NCBI RefSeq assembly: GCF_030440515.1 | Contig: NZ_CP076543.1 | Span: 5,590,501 to 5,654,500, forward strand | Length of the DNA stretch: 64,000 bases | Direction: 5' to 3' | Source: Streptomyces xanthophaeus | Lineage (GTDB): Bacteria > Actinomycetota > Actinomycetes > Streptomycetales > Streptomycetaceae | Shown here: piece after piece, positions 15,126-25,235 of the stretch | Layout: every line of letters begins with the position of its first letter | Numbering within the stretch: position 1 is the stretch's first letter | Program-made: the position numbers and the translations under genes | Notes under the pieces: model-generated | Seen by the model: only the letters and a program-made list of their open reading frames with translations | Databases searched by the model: none | What the model was told of the DNA's origin: nothing

Positions 15126-15809
15126 TCAGGCCGCCGGCTGGAGCGTGATGGTGATCGAGCCGTCCGGGGTGGTTGTGACGTGGAGTGCCGTCAGGTCCGG
15201 GACGTGGGCCGTCGGGGCGTGGGCGGCTGCGCGGGGGCCCACGCCGATCACGCGCATGCCCGCCGCCCGGCCCGCAGTGATTCCCGCGGCCGAGTCCTCG
15301 AAGACGATGCAGTCGGCCGGGTCCACGCCCAGTGCGGCGGCGCCCATGAGGAAGCCCTCGGGGTCGGGCTTGCTGGCCTGGACGGACTCGGCCGTGACCC
15401 GTACCTCGGGCATCGGCAGGGCGGCGGCGGTCATCCGTGCCGTGGCCAGGGCGGTGTCGGCGGAGGTGACCAGGGCGTGCGGCAGGCCGTCGAGTGCGGC
15501 CATGAACTCCGGGGCGCCCGCGACCGGGATCACTCCGTCGGTGTCGGCCGTTTCGCGGGCCAGCATCACCGCGTTCTCGGCGTGGTTGACCTCCATGGGG
15601 CGGTCCGGCAGGAGCACGGCCATGGTGGCGTAGCCCTGGCGGCCGTGGACCACCTTCATGGCTTCCTGCGGATCCAGCCCGTGGGAGACCGCCCACTCAT
15701 GCCAGCAGCGTTCGACCACCGCGTCGGAGTTGACGATCGTGCCGTCCATGTCCAGGAGCAGGGCCTTGGCGGTGAGGGCGACGGGTGCGGTGGTGGTGCT
15801 GGCCGGCAT
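15126..15809 (-). CDS. HAD-superfamily phosphatase (sugar-phosphate phosphatase type)
   Basis: This 227-residue protein starts at ATG 15809. HAD motif I is 'LLLDMDGTIVNSDAVV', motif II is 'ALVTSADTAL', motif III is the Lys in 'VQASKPDPEGFLMGA', and motif IV is 'DCIVFEDSAAGITAGRAAG'. The cap domain after motif I (VERCWHEWAVSHGLDPQEAMKVVHGR) is of the beta-phosphoglucomutase/glycerol-3-phosphatase (GppA) type. A sugar-phosphate or polyol-phosphate substrate is likely but unknown. The frame is open further upstream, but that part covers the hairpin at 15843-15886, so the ATG at 15809 is preferred. Confidence 0.85.
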   Translation of the reverse strand: MPASTTTAPVALTAKALLLDMDGTIVNSDAVVERCWHEWAVSHGLDPQEAMKVVHGRQGYATMAVLLPDRPMEVNHAENAVMLARETADTDGVIPVAGAPEFMAALDGLPHALVTSADTALATARMTAAALPMPEVRVTAESVQASKPDPEGFLMGAAALGVDPADCIVFEDSAAGITAGRAAGMRVIGVGPRAAAHAPTAHVPDLTALHVTTTPDGSITITLQPAA

Positions 15810-15842
15810 CGGCGGGGCTCCAGACGGGGCGGGAAAGAGAAC

Positions 15843-15886
15843 AAGTGGTTCCGTCCACCGGTCAGGGAATGAGGACGGAACCACTT
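15843..15886. terminator. Hairpin between HAD and peptidoglycan-binding genes
   Basis: AAGTGGTTCCGTCC (15843-15856) and GGACGGAACCACTT (15873-15886) form a perfect 14-bp stem with a 16-base loop, followed by TGTTCCTT. It lies downstream of the peptidoglycan-binding gene and upstream of the HAD start, so it can terminate the former. Confidence 0.7.
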
Positions 15887-15943
15887 TGTTCCTTCACGAT
15901 ACAAAACAATGGGCAGTCCGCGCCACCAGCGGACATGTGACCC

Positions 15944-16903
15944 TTATCCCTCCAGAGCCTTGCGGGTCACCGGCCCGTAGAAGCCCCACTCCTGATCGTC
16001 GATGCCCCTCTCGTACTGGAACTCCGACACGGCATCCTCCACCCGCCCGTCGAACCGGCCGTTGATCCTGCCCCGGTACAGGCCCTGCGCCGCGAGCAGC
16101 CGCTGGAGCTTCTCCACCTCCGAACCCGAGTCCCCGTGCCGCAGGGTCGGAGCCTGCGTGGGCGGCGGGCCGGCGGAGCGGCTCGCGCTCGGGGACGGGC
16201 TGGGGGACGGGGGTGCCGATGTGCGGGACGCGCTCGGCGACGGGGACGGCGACGCCGACTTCGAGGCGCTCGGCGACGGGGAGGCGGAGTGGGACGGGCT
16301 GCCCTTGCTCGGGGACGGGCTCGCGGAGGGCGCGGCCGGGGCGGCGCTCGTCACGGGCGCCGACGCCTTCGCGTCCATCAGCACGGCCTCGGTCTCGGTG
16401 GAACTCGGGAGCGCCCACACCGCCACGGCCGTCCCGCTGAGGGCGACCGCCGCCGCGGCGCCGATCAGCAGCGCGAGCGGCTTTCGGGAGGCCGGGCCGG
16501 TTCGCTTCTCCGGGCCCCCGCCCCCGCCCCCACCCCCACCCCCTCCCGCTCCGCTGTCGTACGTGTGGCCCGCCGGGACCGTCCGGAGCTGGACCGTCTC
16601 GGCCGGGTGTGACGCGTGCGCAGGCCCGGCGGGCCCCGCAGGCCACGGCCCGTCCTGCGGCGGCACGGGTATCCCGTACGCCGGAGTGTCGTCCTCCGCC
16701 TGCGCAGGCACCGGCACGGGCGCCGTGTGCGGGTCCGGGGTCACCACTGCGGACACCGGCTGCGGGGACACCGGGGTGTCCGGCTCGCCCGGGTCGGGCA
16801 ACGTCACGTACGGGCGGATGCGCAAGGGGTTGAAACCCACACCCGGCACGCACCCGCAGCCTGCGCCGGCGGCGCCGCATTCTGGACAGTGCTGACGGCT
16901 CAC
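15944..16903 (-). CDS. Membrane protein with peptidoglycan-binding domain
   Basis: This 319-residue protein starts at GTG 16903 after GGGAGGGAG. The N-terminus has a zinc-ribbon-like cluster (CPECGAAGAGCGC), then a long Pro/Val-rich cytoplasmic stretch and a Gly-rich run near residue 125. One membrane helix follows (ALLIGAAAAVALSGTAVAVWAL). Then comes a Ser/Pro-rich linker of (S-P-S-A-S) repeats and a C-terminal PG_binding_1 domain (LRHGDSGSEVEKLQRLLAAQGLY...GRINGRFDGRVEDAVSEFQ). The topology puts the peptidoglycan-binding domain outside the cell. This type is widespread in Streptomyces. The exact substrate link is inferred from the domain. Confidence 0.85.
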   Translation of the reverse strand: MSRQHCPECGAAGAGCGCVPGVGFNPLRIRPYVTLPDPGEPDTPVSPQPVSAVVTPDPHTAPVPVPAQAEDDTPAYGIPVPPQDGPWPAGPAGPAHASHPAETVQLRTVPAGHTYDSGAGGGGGGGGGGGPEKRTGPASRKPLALLIGAAAAVALSGTAVAVWALPSSTETEAVLMDAKASAPVTSAAPAAPSASPSPSKGSPSHSASPSPSASKSASPSPSPSASRTSAPPSPSPSPSASRSAGPPPTQAPTLRHGDSGSEVEKLQRLLAAQGLYRGRINGRFDGRVEDAVSEFQYERGIDDQEWGFYGPVTRKALEG

Positions 16904-16978
16904 TGGACTCCCTCCCTGGCTATTGCCTGCGATTATGCAGACCCGCGGAGGCCCTCCCAACCGCCCGAGAGGCCATAA

Positions 16979-19099
<2,121 letters not shown>

Positions 19100-19145
19100 C
19101 GGCAGCCGCTCTGCCGGTGCGCGGCCCCGTCGCCGGGGCACGGGC

Positions 19146-19658
19146 TCAGGCCAGGCGCTTCTCGAACCAGTGGTCTGCGTACGGGCCGGAGTTGTAGGCC
19201 GGTATTTCCGCATACCCGTGGCGCGCGTACAAGGCGCGGGCCTCCACGAGGTCCGACCGGGTGTCCAGCCGGACCCGCTCGGCGCCGAGCGCACGGCCCT
19301 CCGCCTCCAGCACCTCCAGCAGAGCCGCCCCGCCGCCGGTGCCGCGGGCGCGCCGGTCGACGTACACCCTGGTGAGCTCGGCGGTCAGGGGGTCGAGCAG
19401 GCGGATCCCGCCGCATGCCAGGGGCTCGCCGTCGAGTCTGCCGACGACGAACTGGCCCGTCGGCGGGACCAGCCCGTCGTCCGGGAAGTCCAGCAGCCCT
19501 TGGTCGATCTCGGTCTCGGTGACCTGTCGTTCCCAGTAACGGCCGGCGACCTCGGCGTAGTACGCGCGGCGCAGGGCTGTGGCGTCCCGGGTGGTGAACG
19601 GCTCGGGGGTCACGGTCCACGACAGGGTGGGTGTGCGGTGTTCGCTGTGAGTGGTCAT
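19146..19658 (-). CDS. GNAT-family N-acetyltransferase
   Basis: This 170-residue protein starts at ATG 19658. The acetyl-CoA binding segment is 'LTRVYVDRRARGTGGGAALLEVLEAEGRALG', containing the R/Q-x-x-G-x-G/A pattern of motif A. It is followed by motif B 'VRLDTRSDLVEARALYARHGYAEIPAYN', ending in the Tyr commonly used as general acid. The N-terminal half is acidic (EIDQGLLDFPDDGL). The substrate cannot be told. The gene is convergent with the MFS exporter, with 46 bases between the stops, so the two are not an operon. Confidence 0.85.
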   Translation of the reverse strand: MTTHSEHRTPTLSWTVTPEPFTTRDATALRRAYYAEVAGRYWERQVTETEIDQGLLDFPDDGLVPPTGQFVVGRLDGEPLACGGIRLLDPLTAELTRVYVDRRARGTGGGAALLEVLEAEGRALGAERVRLDTRSDLVEARALYARHGYAEIPAYNSGPYADHWFEKRLA

Positions 19659-19765
19659 GGCGTCATTGTGGAGTTCGCGGCGGATCTCCCGCGTGGAATA
19701 TCCACAAGGCCGGGCCGATGATAGGAAAAAGGACATTCCCTGCGTACCCGGAGGGTGGGAACGCC

Positions 19766-20161
19766 ATGTCAGAGCATCCCGACTGTGCCCTGGTCCGCCG
19801 TGGTTACGAGGCCTTCGGCAAAGGCGACATGGAGACGATGAGCACGCTGCTGATGGCCGATGTCATCCACCACGTACCGGGCAGCAATCCCCTGTCCGGG
19901 CACCACAAGGGGCGGGAGAACGTCCTCGACTTCTACCGCCGCCTCGGTGAGGAGACGAAGGGCACCTTCCAGGTGGATCTGGAATCGGTGCTGGCGGACG
20001 GGCGGGGGCACGTGATGAGTTTCCACACGGCACGCGCCGACCGCGGTGACCGCGGCATCGAGATCCGCCAGGGGCTCTTCTTCACGATCGTCGGCAACAA
20101 GATCACCGATATCGACCAGTGCACCGCGGACATCGACGAGGAAGACGTCTTCTGGAGCTGA
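19766..20161 (+). CDS. SnoaL-like/NTF2-fold protein
   Basis: This 131-residue protein starts at ATG 19766 with GGAGGGTGGG upstream. The pattern 'VRRGYEAFGKGDMETMSTLLMADVIHHVPGSNPLSGHHKGRENVLDFYRRL' is the SnoaL-like helix-strand core, with the conserved His and Trp/Val pocket positions. The C-terminus 'ITDIDQCTADIDEEDVFW' is typical of the NTF2-like fold seen in stress-related proteins of this family. Members can be polyketide cyclases, isomerases or ligand-binding stress proteins. No biosynthetic genes are adjacent, so the last is more likely. It is divergent from the GNAT gene. Confidence 0.8.
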   Translation: MSEHPDCALVRRGYEAFGKGDMETMSTLLMADVIHHVPGSNPLSGHHKGRENVLDFYRRLGEETKGTFQVDLESVLADGRGHVMSFHTARADRGDRGIEIRQGLFFTIVGNKITDIDQCTADIDEEDVFWS

Positions 20162-20171
20162 CGCTCCCCCC

Positions 20172-20242
20172 GAGTCCCGAGTCCCGAGTCCCGAGTCCCG
20201 AGTCCTGAGTCCCGAGCCCCGAGCCCCCGAGTCCCCGAGTCC
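20172..20242. repeat. Tandem 7-bp repeats (GAGTCCC)
   Basis: Seven consecutive units of GAGTCCC with small variants (GAGTCCT, GAGCCCC) run from 20172 to 20220, followed by three imperfect units to 20242. The array starts directly after the stop of the SnoaL-like gene. Heptad tandem repeats also occur at 20790-20838. Confidence 0.9.
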
Positions 20243-20328
20243 GGCCGCGCCCGCGCCCCCGCGCCACGGGCCGGGGCCCGGGCCCGGGTCGGCCCGGACC
20301 CCGGTCCGTGGCGCGCGTCCGGATGGCG

Positions 20329-20661
20329 TCAGGCCTGCTTCGGGGCCGCCTGCTGCACGACCTCGAACGACCACACCGTCGAGGCGGAAGCCGCGGGCTT
20401 CGGCCGCTCGCCGCCGCCCTCACCACCGCCCTGGTGAGCGGCCTTCATCGGGCCCTCCATCCACGCCTGGAAATCCTCCTCCGAACGCCAGCGCGTGTAG
20501 ACCAGGTACTGGTCCGTGCCCTCCACCGGGCGCAGCAGCTCGAACCACTCGAACCCGTCCGAGCTCTCCACCGCCCCGGCCCGGGAGGCGAAGCGCTGCT
20601 CCAGGATCTCCCGCTGCTCGGCGGGAACCGTCAGTGCGTTGATCTTTACGACACTAGGCAC
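20329..20661 (-). CDS. Antibiotic biosynthesis monooxygenase (ABM)-family protein
   Basis: This 110-residue protein starts at GTG 20661 with GAGAGG six bases upstream. An ATG seven codons earlier is an alternative. The sequence 'VVKINALTVPAEQREILEQRFASRAG' and 'FEWFELLRPVEGTDQYLVYTRWRSEEDFQAWM' is the ferredoxin-like ABM fold used by heme-degrading and quinol monooxygenases such as HmoA. A C-terminal Gly/Glu/Lys-rich tail (QGGGEGGGERPKP) follows. The heme-degradation role is a family-level guess. It stands alone, with the heptad repeat arrays on both sides. Confidence 0.8.
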   Translation of the reverse strand: MPSVVKINALTVPAEQREILEQRFASRAGAVESSDGFEWFELLRPVEGTDQYLVYTRWRSEEDFQAWMEGPMKAAHQGGGEGGGERPKPAASASTVWSFEVVQQAAPKQA

Positions 20662-20748
20662 AGGACACCTCTCATGAAACACGGGCCGGGCCGACGCCCG
20701 GCCTCGACGACATGCGTGCAGTTTCCTACATCCGCCCCGCCCGAAGGC

Positions 20749-20780
20749 CGCAGGGACCGCACCGTGGTGCGGTCCCTGCG
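20749..20780 (-). terminator. Intrinsic terminator of antitoxin-like gene
   Basis: CGCAGGGACCGCAC (20749-20762) and GTGCGGTCCCTGCG (20767-20780) form a perfect 14-bp stem with a 4-base loop, downstream of the gene ending at 20831 on the minus strand. Confidence 0.75.
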
Positions 20781-20789
20781 CCGTGGTCC

Positions 20790-20838
20790 CAGGCCTCAGG
20801 CCCCAGGCCCCAGGCCTCAGATCTCAGATCTCAGGTCT
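20790..20838. repeat. Tandem 7-bp repeats (CAGGCCC/CAGATCT)
   Basis: Exactly seven consecutive 7-bp units (CAGGCCT, CAGGCCC, CAGGCCC, CAGGCCT, CAGATCT, CAGATCT, CAGGTCT) span 20790-20838. The stop codon of the antitoxin-like gene (20831-20833 on the plus coordinate) lies inside the last units. Confidence 0.9.
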
Positions 20839-21037
20839 GGGGCGGCCGGGTCTCCCCGGGGGTGGGCGGCTGCTGCTTGCCGATCTGTTCGTTGAGCTTC
20901 TGCTGCGCCGTGTCGACCTGGCTCTGGTACTTGTTGCCGGTCTTCGCGTCGAAGGCGTCTCCGGCCTTCTCGACGCCTTGGCGGGCCTGGTCAGGGTGTC
21001 CCTTGATGAGGTCCTTGAGCTTGTCAAGCATGGACAT
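20831..21037 (-). CDS. MT0933-like antitoxin family protein
   Basis: This 68-residue protein starts at ATG 21037 after GGAGAGGACG. The sequence 'MLDKLKDLIKGHPDQARQGVEKAGDAFDAKTGNKYQSQVD' followed by 'AQQKLNEQIGKQ' matches the small Rv0909/MT0933-type antitoxin family. That family is widespread in actinobacteria, often without a partner toxin, and is helical and acidic/basic mixed. No toxin-like ORF flanks it here, so a toxin-antitoxin function is doubtful. A house-keeping or stress role has been suggested for orphan members only by analogy. Its stop codon falls within a heptad tandem repeat. Confidence 0.75.
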   Translation of the reverse strand: MSMLDKLKDLIKGHPDQARQGVEKAGDAFDAKTGNKYQSQVDTAQQKLNEQIGKQQPPTPGETRPPQT

Positions 21038-21259
21038 GAGCCGTCCTCTCCACGGAATGCCTGTCACCTCAGCTTCGCCACGAAGTCCGCCGTCCGCACC
21101 TGGAGAGCCCGTGGGTCCCGTCCGGGAACAGGTCTCGCAGGTCGGCACGCGTGTCGGTCTCCGCGATGCCCGTGAGAGCCGTCCAACGCATCCCGTGGGA
21201 GATATCGTCGTCCGGGTAATGGAGCGCGGCAGCCAGGCGAAGTCAGGGTTGCGGTCAAC

Positions 21260-23329
21260 ATGGCGGGAGGCCGGCGAGGCGTGGCTAACGCGGCAGAGCA
21301 CAGCGGTGCGAACGGACATGCCGGAGTCATAGGCGATCACGGCAGGCTCGGGGCGGCTCGCCTTCTCCTGTGGGCACTGGCCGGCGCGCTCGCCGTCAGA
21401 CAGGCCGCCGCCGTGCTGCGCGTGCCACCGGCCGAGTGGCTGAGCGGCTTCCACCTCCCCGGCAGCCTGCCCGGATCGGTCTACGACACCGGCCAGTTCT
21501 CCGACACCCCCTTCGCCGGGCTGGTCCTGAGGCCGCTGGTCGGCCTCGCCCCCCCGTCGCTGGAGGTCGCCTGGACCTGTGTGACGCTGCTGTGCGTCGC
21601 CGCCATCGGTCTCGTCGCCGCCCGCGGCCTGCCCGATCCGGTGCCGCGGCGCACCGCGCTGCTCGCCGCGCCCGTGCTCACGGCCCTGATGATGGTCTCG
21701 CTCCCCGTCCGCGAGGCCGCTTCACCCGGCCAGACCGCCGTCCTGCCCGTACTGCTGGTGCTCATCGCCGTGTTCCGGGTGCCCGGCGACCGGCCCGCCG
21801 GCTTCCTCATCGGCCTCGCCGCCGCACTCCAGCCCGCGCTGCTGCTGTTCGCACCGCTGCTGTGGCTGACCGGACGCCGCCCCACCGCGCGCACCGCCGC
21901 CGTGACCTTCGCCGGAGCCACCGCGCTGTCCTGGGCGGCCATGCCGCGCGACTCCTGGACGTACTGGGTCGAGCACCTGGCCGGTACCGGCCTCGGCGGA
22001 GCCCCCGACGGCCTCGCCAACCAGTCCGTGCACGGCGCGCTGCTGCGCCTCGGCCTGACCGGACCCGCCGAGATCCTGTTCTACGCCGCCCTCGCGGCCG
22101 CCCTCGTCTGGATCGGCCTGCGCCGCGCGGTCCGCTACGCCCGCGACGGCCAGCTGCTGCTCGCCGTCGCCGTCACCGGCTGCGTGGCCGTCGCCGTGTC
22201 CCCGACCGGCTGGCGCCACCAGCTGCTGTGGGTGCTCCTCGCCGTCGCCGGCAAGGTGGGCAAGCGGGCCGGCGACCGGCCCGTGTGGCCGGTGGCCGTG
22301 GTCCTGGCGATGACCTTGCCGAGCACGATGCTGCTGCCGAACCTGGCCGCACTGGCCCCCGTACGCGACAACGTGCTGCTGCTCACCGCCGTGGCAGCGG
22401 CCTGCGCGGTACCGTTCCTGCCGCGCTCGTCGGCGTACTGGCGCGAGCCCGTACCCACCGAATACGGGCGGCCCGCGGCGGCCCGCTGGGCGCGGGTACC
22501 GCTGATGCCGTTCTGGCGGCGCGTGCTGTCCCGCCCGAACCTGCTGCTGGAACTCCTGCTGATACGGGTGGGCTACTCGCTCTACTCGCACATCCGGGCC
22601 GCCGCGCCCACCAGCCGCAGCCTCGCCGAGGGCAACGGCAGCCAGATCCACGGGATCGAGCGCGCGCTGGGCATCGACATCGAACACGCCGTGAACCACG
22701 CCGTGGTGAACACGCCCTGGCTGGAGGCGTTCTTCAACTTCTACTACACCTCCTTCCACTTCGTGGTCCCGCTGACGATCCTGGCGGTCCTGTACTGGCG
22801 GCGCCCCGGTGACTACCGGTGGGCGCGGGCCTCGCTGGGGCTGGCCACGGTGCTGGCCCTCATAGGTTTCTGGCTCTACCCGCTCGCGCCGCCGCGCCTG
22901 ATGCCCGGCCTCGGCTTCATCGACACGGTGCACGGGCCGCAGGACCTGGCCAACCCCTCGTACGGGGCCATGACCGCGATCTCCAACCAGTACGCGGCGA
23001 TGCCCTCGCTGCACTTCGGCTGGTCGCTGTGGTGCGGGATCGTGATCGTGGTGCTGGCGCCGAAGGGCTGGCAGAAGCTGCTCGGCGCGCTGCACCCGCT
23101 GATCACGGTGTGCGCGATCGTGGCCACCGCCAACCACTGGGTGCTGGACGCCGTCGGCGGGGCCGCGGTCGTGTCCGCCGGCTTCGGGCTCGTGTACGTG
23201 CTCTCCGGTCCGCGCGGCCTGCACGTCAGCCTCCCGGCGCAGCAGCGCACGGACGGCGCGGAACGGCCGTCGCCTGCCGCGCCCGGGACGACCGTCGCCG
23301 CCGAGCCCGTCGCGGGGTCGCGCTCCTAG
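21260..23329 (+). CDS. Bifunctional GT87-family glycosyltransferase / PAP2-type phosphatase
   Basis: This is a 689-residue membrane protein. Residues 1-380 form a polytopic glycosyltransferase-87/mannosyltransferase-like domain ('GFHLPGSLPGSVYDTGQFSDTPFAG' and many helices; polyprenyl-phosphate-mannose users such as PimE are relatives). Residues 420-650 form a PAP2/AUR1-like domain with 'SNQYAAMPSLHFGWSLWCG' (the His of motif 2) and 'VVATANHWVLDAVGGAAVV', in which the His of 'ANHWVLDAVGG' completes the phosphatase site. The fusion couples lipid-linked sugar transfer and phosphate removal in Streptomyces envelope lipids. The ATG at 21260 begins a short soluble tail. Confidence 0.85.
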   Translation: MAGGRRGVANAAEHSGANGHAGVIGDHGRLGAARLLLWALAGALAVRQAAAVLRVPPAEWLSGFHLPGSLPGSVYDTGQFSDTPFAGLVLRPLVGLAPPSLEVAWTCVTLLCVAAIGLVAARGLPDPVPRRTALLAAPVLTALMMVSLPVREAASPGQTAVLPVLLVLIAVFRVPGDRPAGFLIGLAAALQPALLLFAPLLWLTGRRPTARTAAVTFAGATALSWAAMPRDSWTYWVEHLAGTGLGGAPDGLANQSVHGALLRLGLTGPAEILFYAALAAALVWIGLRRAVRYARDGQLLLAVAVTGCVAVAVSPTGWRHQLLWVLLAVAGKVGKRAGDRPVWPVAVVLAMTLPSTMLLPNLAALAPVRDNVLLLTAVAAACAVPFLPRSSAYWREPVPTEYGRPAAARWARVPLMPFWRRVLSRPNLLLELLLIRVGYSLYSHIRAAAPTSRSLAEGNGSQIHGIERALGIDIEHAVNHAVVNTPWLEAFFNFYYTSFHFVVPLTILAVLYWRRPGDYRWARASLGLATVLALIGFWLYPLAPPRLMPGLGFIDTVHGPQDLANPSYGAMTAISNQYAAMPSLHFGWSLWCGIVIVVLAPKGWQKLLGALHPLITVCAIVATANHWVLDAVGGAAVVSAGFGLVYVLSGPRGLHVSLPAQQRTDGAERPSPAAPGTTVAAEPVAGSRS

Positions 23330-23375
23330 GGGTGTCTTTTCGCCCCCGGGCCGCGCCCCGTGGAACGTGTCCGCG

Positions 23376-24317
23376 TCAGCGCCCGTCGCGCCGCCTGCGC
23401 ATCAGCGTGCGCAGCGGTCCCGGGCTCTCGTACCCGACCCGTCGGGCGACCGCCGCCAGCGGCAGGTCCGTGGTGCGGAGCAGGTGCTCGGCCTGTTCCA
23501 CCCGCAGGTCCTGCACCAGCCCCACGGGCGTGCGGCCGAGCGTACGGGCGACCGCGCGCTGGAGGGTGCGCTCGCTCACGCCGAGCTCCCGGGCCGCGTC
23601 AGCGATCGGTGCCGGCTCCGCGAGCCGGGTCCGCGCCCACTGCTCGAAGGCGGCGACGAGCGGGTCGTGGCGGGCCAGGGCGCTGGGGATGGCGTACGCC
23701 GCCTGTGAGGCGCGGTCGTCGACGACGAGGTAGTGCCGGACCAGATCCGCGAGGGCGGGGCTGCGCGTACCGACGATCGACAGGGCCAGGTCGAGATGGC
23801 CGAACGCGGCGCCCGCCGTGGTGACCCCGCCGGAGCTGACGACCATCCGGGTCTCGTCGAGCGTGACGCGGCGGTAGCGGTCCCGGAAGAAGGGGGCCAG
23901 CCACCAACTGGTCGTCGCCCGCCGCCCGTCCAGCACCCCGGCCTCGGCGAGCAGGAACGTTCCGGTGCAGGAGGTGGCGAGCGGCGTGCCGCGTTCGCGT
24001 GCCTCGGCCAGGACCCGGCGGGCCGGGCGGTGCGCGGCCGACGCGACGGCCTCGACGAGGGCGTCCGGGCGGCGCTCCATCAGCGCGGGCACCACCAGCA
24101 GGTCGGCGTCCTCGGCGACGGCGACCGGTTCGGTGTCGATGCGGTGGCCGAGCCCGGTGCGGACCCGGCGCTGCACGCCGACCGTACGGATGTCGAAGGC
24201 GGGCGGCGGGGCTCCGGCCACCCGGCCGCGCAGCACGTCGGCCGTGTGCAGCACGTCCAGGACGGCGGAGATGCCCGAGTCGAAGACCCCGTCGAGGGCC
24301 AGTACGGCGACTTTCAC
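23376..24317 (-). CDS. GlxA-family transcriptional regulator (DJ-1/PfpI + AraC HTH)
   Basis: This 313-residue protein starts at GTG 24317. Residues 1-190 form a class I glutamine amidotransferase/DJ-1-like domain: 'VAVLALDGVFDSGISAVLDVL' and the nucleophile-elbow region 'ATSCTGTFLLAEAGVLDGRRATTSWW', with Cys in the usual position. Residues 210-313 form the AraC/XylS DNA-binding domain ('DAARELGVSERTLQRAVARTLG' and 'LAAVARRVGYESPGPLRTLMRRR'). Such regulators sense small ligands. It is divergent from the PaaI-type thioesterase gene, with about 107 bases between the starts, so that gene is a candidate target. Confidence 0.9.
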   Translation of the reverse strand: MKVAVLALDGVFDSGISAVLDVLHTADVLRGRVAGAPPPAFDIRTVGVQRRVRTGLGHRIDTEPVAVAEDADLLVVPALMERRPDALVEAVASAAHRPARRVLAEARERGTPLATSCTGTFLLAEAGVLDGRRATTSWWLAPFFRDRYRRVTLDETRMVVSSGGVTTAGAAFGHLDLALSIVGTRSPALADLVRHYLVVDDRASQAAYAIPSALARHDPLVAAFEQWARTRLAEPAPIADAARELGVSERTLQRAVARTLGRTPVGLVQDLRVEQAEHLLRTTDLPLAAVARRVGYESPGPLRTLMRRRRDGR

Positions 24318-24424
24318 GGTTCCACCGTAGCGGCGCCCGGGCCCGTACGGGCTGTCGGAATCCGTACGGAAGCTGCCGGATCCGACACTCCCGATGCGCC
24401 CGGGCCGTGCCTAGGGTCGTTGCC

Positions 24425-24955
24425 ATGAGCACCTATGAGACCAGCGCCCCCGAGCCCCACGTTCCGCTCCGCAGTCGTACGCACACCTGGCAGCCGCGGC
24501 CGGAGATGACCCCGGAGATCCTCGGCATGAGCGGACTGGAGATCCTCCGGGCGAGCCTCAAGGGCGAGCTGCCCGGTGCGTCGATGATGAGCACCCTGGG
24601 CTTCCGGCTCACCGAGGCGGCCGAGGGTGTCGCCGTCTTCGAGGGGGACCCGGGCGACCACCTGCTCAACCCCATGGGGACGGTGCACGGCGGCTTCCTG
24701 GCCACCCTGCTCGACTCGGCGCTCGGCTCGTCCGTGATGACGCTGCTCCCGGCCGGCACCGCCTACACCACGGTGCAGCTCGGGGTGCACATGATCCGGC
24801 CGGTCATGGCGGACACCCCGACCCTGCGCTGCGAGGGCACCGCGCTGCACGTGGGGCGGACCACCGCCACCGCCGAGGCGCGGGTCACGGGCACGCACGA
24901 CGGCAAGCTCTACGCCCACGCGACCACGACGTGCGCGATCCTGCGCGTGGGCTGA
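24425..24955 (+). CDS. PaaI-family thioesterase (hot-dog fold)
   Basis: This is a 176-residue protein. The active-site stretch 'LNPMGTVHGGFLATLLDSALGSSVMTLL' contains the HGG motif of the PaaI/4HBT hot-dog fold, and 'TTVQLGVHMIRPVMADTPTLRCEG' and 'TATAEARVTGTHDGKLYAHATTTCAIL' complete the fold. It likely hydrolyses acyl-CoA esters. The role could link with the lipid-catabolism genes further on, but the nearest relation is the divergent GlxA-type regulator. A strong terminator follows at 24977-25021. Confidence 0.85.
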   Translation: MSTYETSAPEPHVPLRSRTHTWQPRPEMTPEILGMSGLEILRASLKGELPGASMMSTLGFRLTEAAEGVAVFEGDPGDHLLNPMGTVHGGFLATLLDSALGSSVMTLLPAGTAYTTVQLGVHMIRPVMADTPTLRCEGTALHVGRTTATAEARVTGTHDGKLYAHATTTCAILRVG

Positions 24956-24976
24956 CGCCGGGCCCGGCCCGGGGCG

Positions 24977-25021
24977 GCCGAAGGGGCGCCGGGGCATTCG
25001 CTGCCCCGGCGCCCCTTCGGC
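24977..25021 (+). terminator. Strong intrinsic terminator after thioesterase
   Basis: A perfect 20-bp stem is formed by bases 24977-24996 and 25002-25021 with a 5-base loop, 22 bases after the thioesterase stop. The stem is almost all G and C. No long T-run follows. Confidence 0.85.
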
Positions 25022-25093
25022 TGGATCGCCGCTGCTTGCCAGGATCACTCCGTTCGGGCCGGGCCGCCACTCGAACGGGTGCGGCGCCGTTGC

Positions 25094-25235
25094 GGGGGCG
25101 CTGCCCCCGGACCCCCGCGCCTCAAACGCCGGCGGGGCTGGATGGGGGGCGGGGCTCAAGATCGGGGCTCCGCCCCGGACCCCGCGCCTCAAACGCCGGC
25201 GGGGCTGGAAGAGCGCCTCAAGCGCCGGCGGGGCT
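25094..25235. repeat. Three copies of the Streptomyces CCTCAAACGCCGGCGGGGC repeat
   Basis: The core GCGCCTCAAACGCCGGCGG is seen at 25117-25141 and 25184-25208, with a shorter copy (GCGCCTCAAGCGCCGGCGG) at 25213-25235. Two are preceded by a GGGGGC...GCCCCC hairpin unit. The third copy overlaps the stop codon of the P450 gene. This dispersed repeat recurs at 30459-30556, 45745-45769 and 46056-46079. Confidence 0.9.

Noticed and set aside
20831..21037. Toxin-antitoxin locus
   Set aside because: Only the antitoxin-like protein is seen. The neighbours are an ABM-type monooxygenase and a glycosyltransferase/phosphatase, not toxins.
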